Shown: positions 25,601-37,800 of the stretch, one piece after another | How positions within the stretch are numbered: the first letter of the stretch is position 1 | Layout of the letters: each line of letters starts with the position of its first letter | NCBI RefSeq assembly: GCF_003286085.1 | Contig: NW_020825330.1 | Coordinates: forward strand, 1,178,001 to 1,242,000 | Length of the DNA: 64,000 nt | Direction: 5' to 3' | Source of the DNA: Drosophila persimilis | Taxonomy: Eukaryota > Arthropoda > Insecta > Diptera > Drosophilidae | Translations under genes and position numbers: made by a program | Notes under the pieces: model-generated | The model's database searches: none | What the model saw: the letters and a program-made list of their open reading frames with translations, nothing else | What the model was told of the DNA's origin: nothing

Positions 25601-26580
25601 CAGGACACGAAGCAAGGCTCCTAGCAGGCTCTGACCCTCGCTGGGGGATTGAGACGGCTCCTGGTAGTAGGTGCGCTGCACCGCTGCCCTGAACGTGTCC
25701 CGTCCACCAAGTAGAACGCTGAGAACGTCCCTCACATCGTCCTGGCTGAAGCGGAACTCGATGTGGGGTGTCGCTGGTGTGCGACTCCGGTGCGGAATCT
25801 CGGTGCAGAACATAGTGAGGGTCAACGGATAGTTCTCCGCGTGCAGGAACTCCGCCACCAGGCTGTGCAGGGCCACGGCCAGCGGGCAGAGCAGAGGGGA
25901 ATTCGTCCCCTGTTGGGACGCCTTCAGGAGTTGACCTGGAGAATGGGGTTGAGAATTAGACGGTGGGATCATCCTTCAGTTGTCCGGCACTTACCCAGCG
26001 TTGTGCTGTTGATGCTGCGGTTTAAGGGCATCGTTTGTTCCTGCTGATGCTCCTCAGTCCTTCTTGGCTCGTCCGCCTCGAAGATCGTACGATCATCCAA
26101 CAACAGCTCCTCGCTCCACAGCTGATCTCTCTCTGTTTCCGGCTCTCTCTCTTTCACTGCCGCAGCCTCCACTGCTGCCGCCGCCGCTAAAGGCTTTCTT
26201 TTAATGTCTGGTTTTCCCTTAGCTTTAAGCTTTCCTTTGTTTGCCAGACTCCCTGGGGCCACTGGTTTTTTCTTGGTCGTAGGATTCTCCGGCAGCGCCG
26301 CTGGTCCACTCTCCATCCTTCTGGGGCTGTCCTCCGGCCAGCGTTGGCTGCTACGCGACGACTGCTGCTGCTGCTGGCGCGACCTCAATGCCGCCGACGA
26401 TGCTGCTCTATTGCGCTTCAACTGCTCCTGCCGCTCGCGGATGTGGGCCTCGTGCTTCTTTTCGCGCTCGCAGGGTGCCCGGCAGTCGTCCTCGCTGCGG
26501 CTGCGCCGCTTGGCCCGATAGGAGGCCGTTGTGGATTGCATGGACGACGCTGTGCTGTGTGAAACATAGCGGGTCTTCAT
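22624..26580 (-). CDS. LisH-domain OFD1/FOP-like protein with TQT-motif array
   Basis: Three exons on the minus strand: 26580-25995, 25935-24365 and 24294-22624, with GT-AG introns of 59 and 70 nt. Total is 3828 nt, 1275 residues. Residues 1-195 are basic, Gln-rich and probably disordered. A LisH-like segment at about 213-245 (LVAEFLHAENYPLTLTMF) is followed by EFRFSQDDVRDVL, the arrangement seen in the centriolar/ciliary proteins OFD1 and FOP. Coiled-coil-like stretches follow, for example ELKERERLRKAGK and VQKIFNLLEHYEDHQKFLAAK. Residues 563-650 carry six TQT-type motifs (STQT, three ACQT, GSQT, GTQT) every 15-18 residues, which look like binding sites for the dynein light chain LC8. The C-terminal third is Pro/Gln/Ser-rich. 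Role at a centriole or cilium is inference from LisH type and motif array. I cannot name a specific fly orthologue. Confidence 0.75.
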
Positions 26581-27153
26581 TCTTCCCGCCTCGCAATCCT
26601 CCTAGAGGATCCGCTTGAAGTATTGGTTAGGTATTTTCTGGTCCCTGACTCTAATGTGTGCCAGTGGTGCTTGCCTGTTAGCAAATGAATTTTCGGAATG
26701 AGTTTCCCCTTTGACACAACGAATATAAAGAAACGTACATACAATTTCGGTTATTTGTGAAAATTGTGACAGAACTCACCCTCGTTGCTAGTTGGGTATG
26801 TGGCGGCAGGTGGCAGGTGGTGGCAGGATCGCCGTGTGCAGTCATCCGGCAAATGCCACAGTCCTGCCACAACGGCCAGAAGCACACGAGGTCACGAGAA
26901 ACATCCCAATCGACAATGAAAATAAAACCATATCCCAGCTGTACGAAATAAGCTGTATGTCCGTATTAAATGTATGGCTGAACAATTGCTTTAAAACAAC
27001 CACAAAAAAATTACGGCACTAAAAACACACAAAAAACCACATTAGTTCACCCGAAATTCCGCAAAAAAGTAACTTATGCACATATTAAAAAAAAAAACAA
27101 CTCAAAATCGGGAAAGCAGTTGAAATTCAAATAATTTCTGGCATCTGGGAATG

Positions 27154-27161
27154 TATCGATA
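27154..27161. promoter_or_regulatory. DRE (TATCGATA)
   Basis: A perfect copy of the palindromic DREF-binding element, about 570 bp upstream of the minus-strand LisH-protein start. DREs mark promoters of broadly expressed fly genes, so it may belong to that gene. No transcription start can be fixed from sequence. Confidence 0.5.
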
Positions 27162-27193
27162 TTTATCCAGTATCCGATAATACCAGCAACATT

Positions 27194-28275
27194 GCGACTG
27201 TTTTTTTTTGTTGAACTATTTTGTTTAAGCCTTGTTTTAGCCAAAAAAAAATAAAGGCAAGGACCAAAAACTAGCCAATCTTAAAGAAAATGTATTCATT
27301 AATGGCCTAAAATTATGTGGGCAGAGCTAATGGTTTTAGTTAGGCAGCATTATTCAACGGAATAAAGAAATTGAACAATTGGAACGATATTTCTCTTACG
27401 TTTCATTTGTTTGAAAATTATGTAGAAAATTGATTTATTAATCGGATAAAAATATGTGGGCATGGCTAAATTTTCTATATAGCTGGGAATATTTGACGGA
27501 AGAAAGAATAACCAAGAATTAGTCGTCATAACCGGTTGACAACAATGAGTCCCATTCCATGCACACATACCCTGGGGGAAATGGATGTATAGAATTGTGA
27601 ATATGTTTGTCATCCCAGGCAAAAACCATTTATTTTCAATATAATTTAATATTATTCAATATTATTTAATATTATTTTCAATATTTCAACGATGTTTTAA
27701 AGCTTATTGTCTTCTTGTGGGGACCAAGAATAGGTATCACGATCGAGATATATATAAAAAATGTCAATTTGAGAAAAGGTCTTTATTAGTTACGTTTATT
27801 TTTTCATATCAATATTCATATTTTCATATAAAATTTACAAAATAGGGTATACAAAGTCCTATACTACAGCTTACACGCAATATAGCGACTCTTTTTTTGT
27901 TGAACTTTTTCGTTTAAACCTTTTTTACAGTAAAGACAATAAATGCAAGGATTAAAAACTATCCAATCTTGTAGAAAATGTATTCATCAATGGGATAAAA
28001 CTATGTGGGCATTGCTGAGAGATTTAGTTAGTCAGCATTATTCAATGGAATATCAAAATTGAGCCATTTCCTTTTTCGTTTGTCTTGATTGACCTATTTC
28101 GCTACTTGTTTTTTGTTTGACTTATATCGCTAAAACCTTTTTTTAAGCAAAATTCAATAAAAGCAATTATTAAAAATAAACCAGTTAAGTAGAAAATTGA
28201 TTCGTCAATCGTATAAAATTATGATGGCATCGCTAAATGTTCTATATAGCTAGTAATATTCGACGGCATATCAAA
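27194..28275. repeat. Diverged tandem duplication of a two-part repeat
   Basis: Two related blocks occur twice. Block A starts GCGACT then a T-run and GTTGAAC, at about 27194-27380 and 27885-28064. Block B contains GTAGAAAATTGATT and TTCTATATAGCT, at about 27416-27510 and 28190-28275. A and B also resemble each other (GTAGAAAAT...TATGTGGGCAT...). The copies are substantially diverged, so the duplication is old. No coding potential is seen. It could be remains of a mobile element or an ancient satellite. An AT-rich stretch of AATATTATTT units near 27637-27687 separates the pairs. Confidence 0.6.
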
Positions 28276-28307
28276 AACGAGGAATATGTAAAATATAACT
28301 TGAGTTC

Positions 28308-28391
28308 GTCAGTATATTTACGGTATATTTTTTAGTGAGCCGGTATATTTTGGTATACATTTTTGAGGGTGGGACGGTATCGGTCACACTA
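28308..28391 (+). promoter_or_regulatory. Core promoter with Ohler motif 6 and motif 1
   Basis: GTCAGTATATTT at 28308-28319 fits motif 6 (KTYRGTATWTTT), and CGGTCACACTA at 28381-28391 fits motif 1 (YGGTCACACTR), the M1BP site. Further GGTATATTTT copies lie between them. This pair is typical of TATA-less housekeeping promoters in flies and sits about 450 bp upstream of the NUB1 ATG on the same strand, so it is probably its promoter. Confidence 0.7.
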
Positions 28392-28835
28392 GAAACACAC
28401 TGGAATCAACAAAGGTCTGCGTCTCGCAAAAAATTTAAAATAGAATTTTGCCTCAAATGTCGTGGTCGTGATCCGTCTTCTATTCTTTGACTTGGCAATT
28501 TTCACCTTCAAAAGGCGGGCGGCCAAATAATTCCACGCTACTCACGGGTAGCATGGTAACTTAAACCCTAAAAACAAAAAAAATTTTTTTTGGTGACAGT
28601 GCATAAAATGTATTTTTCGCATCAAAAATATTTCTGCTTTCCATTGAAACGACCCTTTTGTCTACAGCTAAAATAACCCCAATCACCATAACACCATTGC
28701 TGTGTGTACGGCAGAGAGGATTTCTATACAAAATTTACCGTACATTTTGGTAAATATTGTCCTGTATTTTGCTCTGTTCTGCTCGCTCTGACGTGGTTCT
28801 TAATGCTTGCGCATCCTTCCATTGCAGTTAAAGTC

Positions 28836-30810
28836 ATGTCACACATTGAAAATGTGTTTAATCTGGTGCGGGCCCGCCTCCAGGCAGAGAAGGTGAAACT
28901 GTGGGAGGAGCCGTACTACATGGAAGGCGTCGGCAGCATTGAAATTGTGATGGAGGTAAGAGTGCCATGAATTGCTGTATATCTTTGGTCTTGACATCTG
29001 ATTCTTTCCACAGGAGCTGGCCAAGCGCTACGCCCAGTTCCTTGGGATCGAGGTCTCAAACTGCATGAGCGCCCTTAGCGAGCTGCAGGACCATGCCCTG
29101 CGCAAGTTGGCCGCCCGCCGTGAATTTAGCGAGACGGGAATGGCCACCTTCAAGGTGCGGCGCATCGATAACCGCAGCGGCACCACCACTATGCTGGAGA
29201 TCAAGTGTGACCTGAATTCGCTGGGCTCCGAGCTGCAGGCGGCCATAGCTGCCAAGCTGCAGCTGAGCAATGCCCAGCACGTCAAGTGCATCGCATCCGG
29301 GAAAATGGTAGCGCCAAACGTCACGCTAGGAGCACAGAGTCTGAAGAATAACCAGGCTGTAATTGTGATCATTGGCCAGGGCGATAACAAAAATGCTGGC
29401 CTCTACGAGAGGCTGAACAAAATCAAGTCTGATGTGGAGGCGGTGGTAGCGTCGCAGAACCGCCTGATGGAGATGGAGGATCAGGATGGAAATCCAGTTT
29501 TTCTACCACCCGAGGAGAACCGCGCATTGTTGTTGGCCCTCGGCTTCTGTGAGAAGGCCAAGGCGGCCATGCAGCGGGAGGATTACGAGGAATCGCTGCT
29601 CCTGCTGCTCGAGGGCGACGAAAAGTTTGCCACCTGCAAATCAAGCTTCCTCGAGTCGGTGGACAATTTTGCGCTGCTCAATCTGGACATTGTCTGGTGC
29701 TACATGTGCCTAAAGAACGTCTCCCAGCTGCCCGACGCGGAGGCGCGATTGGCGATCTGCGAGCGCAGCTTCCGCCGCAGCTACGGTGACAACTTTGAGC
29801 GTCTGTACGCCCTCAAGGGGCGCGACTGCCCCGAGCGGGCTCTCTTTATGCGCCTCAAGCTGCTGCAGGGAATCGTTCTCTTCCACCAGAATCGCCGCGA
29901 CGAGGCCTTCGAGAGGTTTGAGGCTGCCTCCACGCTGCTCAAGGAACTGAAGGTCGACGAGGACAAGCTGCTGCTACTGATGGAGATGGGCTTCGGTATG
30001 GGCGAGGCCAGGCTCGCTCTGCGCTCCTGCTCGGGCAGTGGCGGCAACATTGACCAGGCCGTGCAGTTCATTCAAGAGCGCAAGAAAAAGCTGAGCGATG
30101 CCCGCAAGCACTCCAAGAAGGAGCGCAAGGTCCATGGCGATGCCAACAGAGAGAATGCCAAAGATGAAGGCTGGGTTAATCCACGAAGTGTTTGCACCCT
30201 AGTCGAGATGGGCTTCGACACAAAGTTGGCAACCCTGGCCCTGCGGCACACCGAGAACGACATAGCAAGAGCCGTGAGTTCCCGTCCCCGATACTAGTCT
30301 GAGTCTGATCCTTAAGAATAGCCTCTAAAATGTTTCACTCTTTCCAATTTGCAGCTGGATATGCTGGAGAAGAACTCTGCTGCGCTGCATGCCGCCTTGT
30401 CCGAGACCTGTACCGACATCCGTGCGGATGAGAACCAGATGGCAGCCCTCCAGCTGCTGGGCTTTGACGAGGCGACGATTCGCGCCGCCCTCGAGAGCAC
30501 TGGGAACAGCGTTGAGGGGACCATTGAGTTCCTGCTGAAGGCCCTCCAGAGCGAGTCGAAGCTGAAAGAGTTTCTCGAGGGGGTCAAACAGCTGGCGAGC
30601 GACGGTATCGACGGACCGTCAACCTCTTCGCAGGCCCAGAACTCGTCGATCATTGCCTTGGTGATGGCGAAGGCGCGCGAGCTGGAGTCGCTCAAGGCCT
30701 ACGAACGCTTCCATTCGGATATTAGCCAGAGCGACCAGGACTATCTCGATCTGCCGCTGATCCATGAGGAGCAGCTCCTGGGCGAGTATCGTCGCCTGCT
30801 CGAGCAATAA
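28836..30810 (+). CDS. NUB1 (NEDD8 ultimate buster) orthologue
   Basis: NUB1 proteins bind NEDD8 and related modifiers and hand them to the proteasome. Exons: 28836-28955, 29014-30273 and 30355-30810 (TAA). Total is 1836 nt, 611 residues, close to human NUB1. The ATG at 28836 follows a possible 5'-UTR acceptor (TTCCATTGCAG, AG at 28826-28827); the frame open upstream of it has no ATG. A ubiquitin-like domain spans about 83-160. A helical middle follows with NUB1-specific blocks (DNFALLNLDIVWCY, KLLQGIVLFHQNRRDEAFERF). UBA domains lie at about 355-395 (LLLMEMGF), 429-466 (TLVEMGFD) and 485-525 (ALQLLGFD). The end DQDYLDLPL...LGEYRRLLEQ matches the vertebrate C-terminus. All junctions are phase 0. 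Identification is firm from family memory. Confidence 0.92.
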
Positions 30811-31413
30811 GCTGCGCAAGCGAAAACAATTGTAAACGGCTGGAGCGGCTATAAAATGATTAGAATTTCGATGGAGAACCGGTTGTGGCGATAACTGTAA
30901 TCATGACTTGTCTATTGCAAATCGTCGTCTTATAAATGCCACTTAAGTGGCACTCATCCACCCAGCCCTCCCTCCCGCTACCCGTTACCCGTTACCCACC
31001 GTGTGCCGACTGTGGACTGTATGTGTATGTTTGTGTTTGAATAACTTGGCAAATACTAACAATATAAAGACTTACAACGAGATATATGTATATAAAATGT
31101 ATAGATATAGTATATATTCTATTGACAGCTGCGACAATGTGATTACGCTGCTGCCTGCAGCCCGTTCCCCTCCGGTCCAGGCCGTTCCGTTCCGTTCTAT
31201 CGCGAACCTGTTAACGTCTTTTGCAATTACTTATTGAACATTTTGTTGTCTCCTGACTTTCGATCCCAGCCAAGCAGCTTCCAGAAACGTGGCTAACAGC
31301 GAACCAGCACCAGCACCAATCCCACTCTCCATCCCTCTCCGACAAATGAGACTGGATATACGGCCATATTTAGTTATATTTCTGTGATAGGTCGGTTGCC
31401 TTACCATTCAATG

Positions 31414-31419
31414 AATAAA
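31414..31419 (+). terminator. Possible NUB1 poly(A) signal
   Basis: AATAAA about 600 nt past the NUB1 stop codon. It is the first clear canonical signal I see on this strand after the gene. A shorter transcript using a variant signal is possible. Confidence 0.4.
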
Positions 31420-34400
31420 GAATACAGAATACAAGCCAAGAAGACGATTGGCCTTTGGAAAGGTCTCTGGAACGTGTGGCTGTTCTTGAAGTTAAAGGTG
31501 AAACACATATAGTGATAGGAAATGTAGGAAAGGAATCATAGATGGATTAAGATGATAAATTATAAGCAAGTGAAGAACCAACCTATAATAAATCCTTTGG
31601 TGACATGTGTATATGTCCAGAGTCTTAATGCTCACTAAGACAACTTTAACCCTTGAGATTGGTTAACTTTCGTTTGTTCAATACGATGCGCTGCCGCATG
31701 ACGCGCGACGTGCTAATCGAACCGATCACGAAGTCATGCAGGAAATATATCTATCTTAGAAAAAAGGAAAATTGGATCTAAACGCAAAAACAATTACTAA
31801 TTACGAAAAAGGTATGTAGGCATAATTAATGTAATCTGAGAAGAGAAAGGGAATTAGTCCGAGCATAGGACCATCAATGGTTCATGGAAGGAACAACGGT
31901 ACTATATATATAGTTTCTAGTGGATCTAATAGGAATCGTTTATGGAGCCTATGCGTCTCCAACAAACAACAAACAAACCTGGGCTATCTACGTGACCCCT
32001 CTTGACGATTGACTAAGGATGGAGGAAGGTTTATTAAGAGAATAGTAGATAGAATCCTTTAAGAATTATTTTCGGCGCGGTCTATGCTTATAGATCTGCA
32101 CTTATATGTCCATATATATTCTAGATGGGGAAAATAGGGAGTAGGGAAATAATTACTCGTACATATATGATGATTATTGTTGTGTCAATTTCTGAAAGCG
32201 ACTTTTGCCCCCTTTTTAAGGCAAACAAAGTTCTCGATCGATGTGCGTGTCTCGAGTGGGTGGTGTCCCGTCCCGCGTCTGAGCTGAGACTCTGCTCCAA
32301 GGGGAAGCATTATACGATTTCCTGTTTAAGTGTATATTCATTCCAGAGTAGCCTATAATAAAAAGCTTCAATTTTATTGGAGTCCGAATGATGGGGTCGC
32401 TCCCACAGATGAACCCGGAATGATTTCGTGAGATTTATATATCATAAAAAGAGTGCATAGAACCAAGGATTATGGAACAGATATCTGGCATGCATATAGT
32501 ATGTATGTATGTATAAGTAACATAGCGTGATTTAAGCTTAAAAGTAAGGAACCAACGAGCTTTAAGGACGATGCTGAGAGCATAGGCAATATGTTGCCTA
32601 TTGCAACATTGCATAGGCAATGTTTGAACGGTTTTAAAGATTTAAGCTAAAAATGACCTAACGCGAATCGGATATTCAATTTTTTGTGATAATATATTAA
32701 GTATTGAGCGTTAATTATCCATGCTATTAAATACAAAAACCTTTCTGTTTGTTTCGTTTAAGTCCGCTGACTTATGGCATTTGACATACATATGTATGTA
32801 CGTTGCCTCATTCCGTGTTAAAAAAAGTAGACAAATCTACCATTAGCCGAGATTGGGTTAATTTTCTGGGATTTATCTTAGATACACAGTTTAATGTTTT
32901 TTCTCATAGGAGACCTTTTGGCGGAAATGCCCATATGTCCTGGCCTGGGTCCTTTCTCTTCCTAAGATATTTCTTTGTTTCGGCGGTGATTCATATTCTT
33001 TTTTTGTTTAATTGCCTTTAGTTGGGGCTCGTACTTAAGCGATTGCCATCTCTACTCGTAGTAGATATGTGTGTGCTGCTCTTTGTTCTGATAAACAATT
33101 TCATAATTTGGTTTTTTAATTTTAATTTTTACTATTTTTGAGCATTTAGTTTTTTACGATCCACGGCGGTGGCGGCAGTGGCAGTGGCAGCGGCAGCGGC
33201 AGCGACGGCCTGGCAATAATGACTTTGGCCATTATGCCCAACTGATACGCAACCAAGCGCAACTTTTGGACATTTTTATTTTTATTATTTTGTATTTTCG
33301 TTTTCGAATGGGGATGTGAGAACGGTTCTGGTTCTGGTTTTGGTTCGTATAATCCGCCAAGGGGTTCTTCGGGGGTGCGATGAATGCTTAAGGCCTGGCC
33401 CACGTCGAAGTTCTGCCTTAGCAAATGGAAAATGGGAAATGGTTTTGGTTTTTCTTCGGGTGCCACTGCACTCGACAATTGAACAAATTATTGGGAATCA
33501 TAGGGCTGGCTGTCTGGTTGGCTCTTGCACGATTAGCATACAGCTGTTTGCAGGGGAAATATATATCATTCGGTAGAATCGATTGCCTAAACAGTGGATT
33601 CGATTGGAGATGGAGATCTGTTTTGCCATAGTACACGTGCCCCCGTATCTGATATCCGAAGTACTTGACGCATTCCAAGGGAGTTCTTCCTGAGAAAACA
33701 GTTGGAAAAAGCTTTGGCTAATTTTTATGTTTTAAGGTGATTTTTTTCTTTCTTCAAAGCTCCCCCAAATGGATGGGGTCACCATCTATGTACTATAATG
33801 CAGATTCCTTGCAGATTTCCGCAAAATCTGTACAGTCAGCAGCTCCCCCCGACTGCCCGAATCCATTAGCATATTGGCATATGTAAATGGAAATTAGCTC
33901 CAGTCCGATCCCCAGGTACAAAGTACAGATATTACACGGCCCACTGGCCACCGAAATTAGCCTTCATTGGAGACCTCTCTCTCTCTCTCACTCTCTCTCC
34001 CGCATTTTGGGTTGGAAAAAGGGTTCACATTTTTCGGCATTTCATTGGAAATAAGTACAGGGATCTGCAGCAGCCGATCAGAACTAGCAATTAAAGCAGC
34101 CCCCAAAATCTATAGAGATATTAATTATAGAAATACATACATACATATATCGAAATCCGAGTCTCGCTTCCGTCACGCAATCGCAGATCGGAGAAAGAAC
34201 AGTTAAGAGCAGCAGCAGAAGGGAGCGACCCGTGGGCAACAACAACAACAAAAACAACACACACCCACACCTACACACAGCCGAAGTTTAAAGTTTTGGA
34301 GAGACGAAGCAGCAGCAGCAGCAGCAGCCCCACCGTCGCGACGCGTCGATCGGAGAGCTTCGAACGACGAGCGTCGGGCCCGCTGCTGCGGAATTAAATA

Positions 34401-34427
34401 ATTCCCGGTACGCGCGTTTCGTCAAGC
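31420..34427. other. Intergenic, no gene seen
   Basis: Mostly AT-rich noncoding DNA. Open frames are short and lack family features. A GGCAGTGGCAGC-type hexamer tract lies near 33167-33205, and a CT-rich tract at about 33976-34000. The frame at 33146-33478 on the minus strand is driven by this simple repeat. Confidence 0.6.
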
Positions 34428-34462
34428 TCAATTGTTGAACTGAACTGGAGGCGGACGGTCGA
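34428..34462 (+). promoter_or_regulatory. Candidate Inr + DPE promoter
   Basis: TCAATT at 34428-34433 resembles the fly initiator with A+1 at 34430. GGTCGA at 34457-34462 sits exactly at +28 to +33 and fits five of six positions of the DPE consensus RGWYVT. The correct spacing makes this a plausible TATA-less promoter, perhaps of the ABCA gene downstream. No transcript evidence is available. Confidence 0.35.
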
Positions 34463-34871
34463 GCTTTTGATTGAAGCGATTGATTGAGTATTGGTAGTAG
34501 CTTTACAAACAATATTTCTGTTTCTATTTTTTTGTGTTCCTGCAAGTGCGTAGCTAATCCGAAGGGAGATGCCCTTGCACTCCCTCCCCCAGCCGCAGCC
34601 CCAGCCCCAGCCCCAGCCACAGTCGCAGCCACAGAAGAAGAATTACTGATCTCAGAACCAAACCTCAGAAGAAAACTCGAAGAAAATCTAGACGGTAGTG
34701 GAGTGCAGTGGAGTGTGTGGCAACAAAAGCAACAAAAGTGTGTGTGTGTGTTTCGTGTGTGTTTTGCTTGTGTTGCACCTGTGGCATCTGTGGCATCTGT
34801 GGAAACCAAGAACCAATAACAACATTCAGTGGGAAGGTAGTCCACCAATTTCGAGCTTCAACTATCGCATA
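34463..34871 (+). other. Candidate noncoding 5' exon
   Basis: This GC-balanced, CAG- and AACAAC-rich stretch ends at a strong donor (CGCATA|GTAAGT, GT at 34872-34873). It has the look of a fly 5' UTR. The next good acceptor on the same strand that leads into a coding exon is at 40570-40571, just before the ABCA start. Confidence 0.35.
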
Positions 34872-37800
34872 GTAAGTATTTTTCACGTCTGTATTTCCCA
34901 TTCATTCAATGGGTTGCAACATCAGCCCCCAAAACCAAAAAAAAAATACTCCAAGAAAAATAACAGAAAACAGAAAAGTGCATAGAGATTCTGCTTAGCC
35001 ATGGGCGAAATGTGTATGCCCTTCGAATTCCAAGGAATCGATCCCTTTTGTCCCTAGCAATCCGATTCAGAAGAAGTTATACTGCAGAAGGCTTGTCAAG
35101 AGCTTGACATGGTGACCGAGGTGCGCTGCCGCAGGACGCGAAGCACGTATGCAGTCCCTCGATCTAGCTGGACATAAGGACCCACTGCCCATTGCTTAAT
35201 CCCTCGGGTGGCTCATGGGCTTCCCTGTATATATATGGACATACATATGTGTGTGTAGTCCTCAGTTTAGTCACACTACCCTTCCCATCTGTCTGCGTGG
35301 AAAAAGAGTACACAAATGCGCTGAGGCCTGGTTTGAAAAGCTTTTGGTCTTTAAGAGCGAGAGTGCGAGCGAGAGCGAGAGAGATTGAGGCCCAAACCCA
35401 AACCCAAACCGTTCGGTACCAACAGCCGACAGCTGTTTTCAATCGCTATTGCTTTCAACTTGTTATTCAGTTTGATTTCTTGTCCGGGGTCCACGGTCCA
35501 CCGTCCACCGTCCCCCGTCCATCGTCGTTTCGTTTGGTTTTCTGTGCCTGTTTCTGGATCGGGTTTTCTTGGCACGTTGCTCTTGCTCATCTGCCTTTTG
35601 GGCCGCCGCCCCCCACACCAGAAAACAAAACAAAACAAAGCAAGCCAAAGAAAATATGTGGTGTAGTGCGCGCTCGTAAAGCACCGCCAAGCCAAACCAA
35701 GCCAATCGCCAAACGAGCAAAAGAAGGTGGCAAAATCGGCAATAAACCAACGAAAGTGAAAACACAAAACACCACGTGCGAAGCACGAATTCTGGATACC
35801 CTAATCAGGGATCCGAGAGCGGAGCTCAGTGTTAGCTGGAAAGGGTCTTTTTTAGTATATTTGTTGTTGGTGATCAAAAGGTCCTTTCGACGTCCACCCA
35901 CTTGTCTTTGATGATTTCAAGTACAATAAATATTTACCTTGAGACGGAGTGCTTCTGCTGCTGTTGTACCCCGTTCTCTGGCAGTGTATTTGCTCCCCTC
36001 GCCACCCATCAAACGCATGAGAAATCGCTAACGTGCATATCCAAGTAATTAACACGTTCGAAGTGTTATTCCGAGTCAGAAATCCGGCAAAACTAGAAGG
36101 TTTCCGACATTGAATCTAAGGTTTAAAACTTACAAAAAAAAAGCTACTAATATTTGCAACGAAGATCTTAGAGATCTTACTTTGTTAGGGATCTTCAAAT
36201 ACTGTGTGTATCTTTTATCACACGTACTGCTATTCCATCGCTTCTGGTTTGGCAATGTTCTTGCCACATTAACATATTCTTTTTGCATAGTCGGACGACT
36301 TCAAAGGCCCTTGAGAAGCAGCAGCAGTAACAGCAGCAGCAATAATCAGAGACTGGTTATCACAGTCAGACGGACAGACAGACGGAGCGACGGAGCGACG
36401 GAGCGACGGAGAGACACTCACTTAGTCAGACACTAAACGACGGCGTATCCAGACTTTAATTGCATCGCCAGTTTGTGCACATGTAAGCAATGACCTTGAT
36501 AGCTGCTGGCGCTGCTTTTAAAGCCTTCTCCAGCAGCAGCAAAAAGTAAAAAAAAAATAAAATAATACAAAATAAATAAGAGTCAGAAGCATTTCCTATG
36601 CAGCCAATAACCGCCGCCGCCGCCGCCGCCGCCACCGGCTGCTCTAGAGCTTGAAAGTGTATAAATAAAATATATGCGACATACGTACGAGTATGTACGT
36701 GTATAAATACGTTATAGCCAACTCTACGCTCCGCGGTTCTTGCCAACTCACGCTGATCGTGCGATCGATCCATGGCCAACCCATACACACTACCAGCAGA
36801 AGCTAGGAAACTAGGGAACCAGGGAACTAGGGAACTAGGGAACTAGAGAACTAGAGAAGAAGAACCCTGTAAATAGTTGCACTTTGATTTACATATTTGT
36901 ACATACATACATATGTATATTCCATTAAACACCGAGAGAGGAAGAGGTGTTTTCACTTAAATTTTTACCATTAATATGCCACTTCAATTGACCCTGAGAT
37001 CTGGCCAAGGATGTATCGTATTCTAGCTCAAGACCTATCCCACTCCACCGAGTTGCGATTGCCATAACTTAAGAATTGTGGCACCACCATTGAATAGACA
37101 TACTCCTCGTATATGCTGGGATATACATACATGGGTAGTACTGGGAATAATCGTACACCAATGACAAGACCAAAAAACCAGAAGAAGCGGGAAAAAACGC
37201 GTGCGTTTCTAAACGCGTCACTGCAGCCACACGCGACTTTTGTCGAGCGATACTCGGTACTACTACAATACAATTGATTAAAATTTCTATAGATAAATAG
37301 ATAGATAGATAGAAGATAGGAGAGCGGGAGAGAGCTCTGTAAATTGGGATAATTGGGATAATCATCAAAACAAAATGCATTACACGACACCACGATTATG
37401 GCGGAGAGGAGTGGAATGGAGTTCCAGGGATAGGCATTCCGCCATCCATCCGTCTGATGGATAGACAGGCACAAACTAGTTTCTGGTTTTTTTTTTTTTA
37501 ATATTTAAATTGTTTTGCTAGACTTGCTGGCTTTGGATTTCTCTCTTCAGAAGAGACTCTCATGGTCAAGGTCGCTCATTCGATTAGATGATAAATGGCG
37601 TTTGGCTCACATCCACATCCACATCGTATAACTGTCAGAAGCAAAGTCTCCTCCGCCGACATATGCTTATGAGATATCTTACTGCTGCTCCAGTAGATAA
37701 TACTACCTCAACGAGTATTAGTATTAGTAGATGATTTAGTGAGGTTGATTCTGATTGTCTGGGAATGCGACTGACAGAAGGTGGCGTCCAAGGTGGCCTC

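Noticed and set aside
28704-28835. In-frame upstream extension of NUB1
   Set aside because: The frame is open, but its first codon is GTG. A good 3' splice site lies inside it (AG at 28826-28827), and the family N-terminus fits the ATG at 28836.
35192-35911. 239-codon plus-strand frame, with long overlapping frames on both strands
   Set aside because: Several frames are open at once because the DNA is made of short repeats (GAGAGC, CCCAAA, GTCCACCG). The translation is biased and no family is visible.
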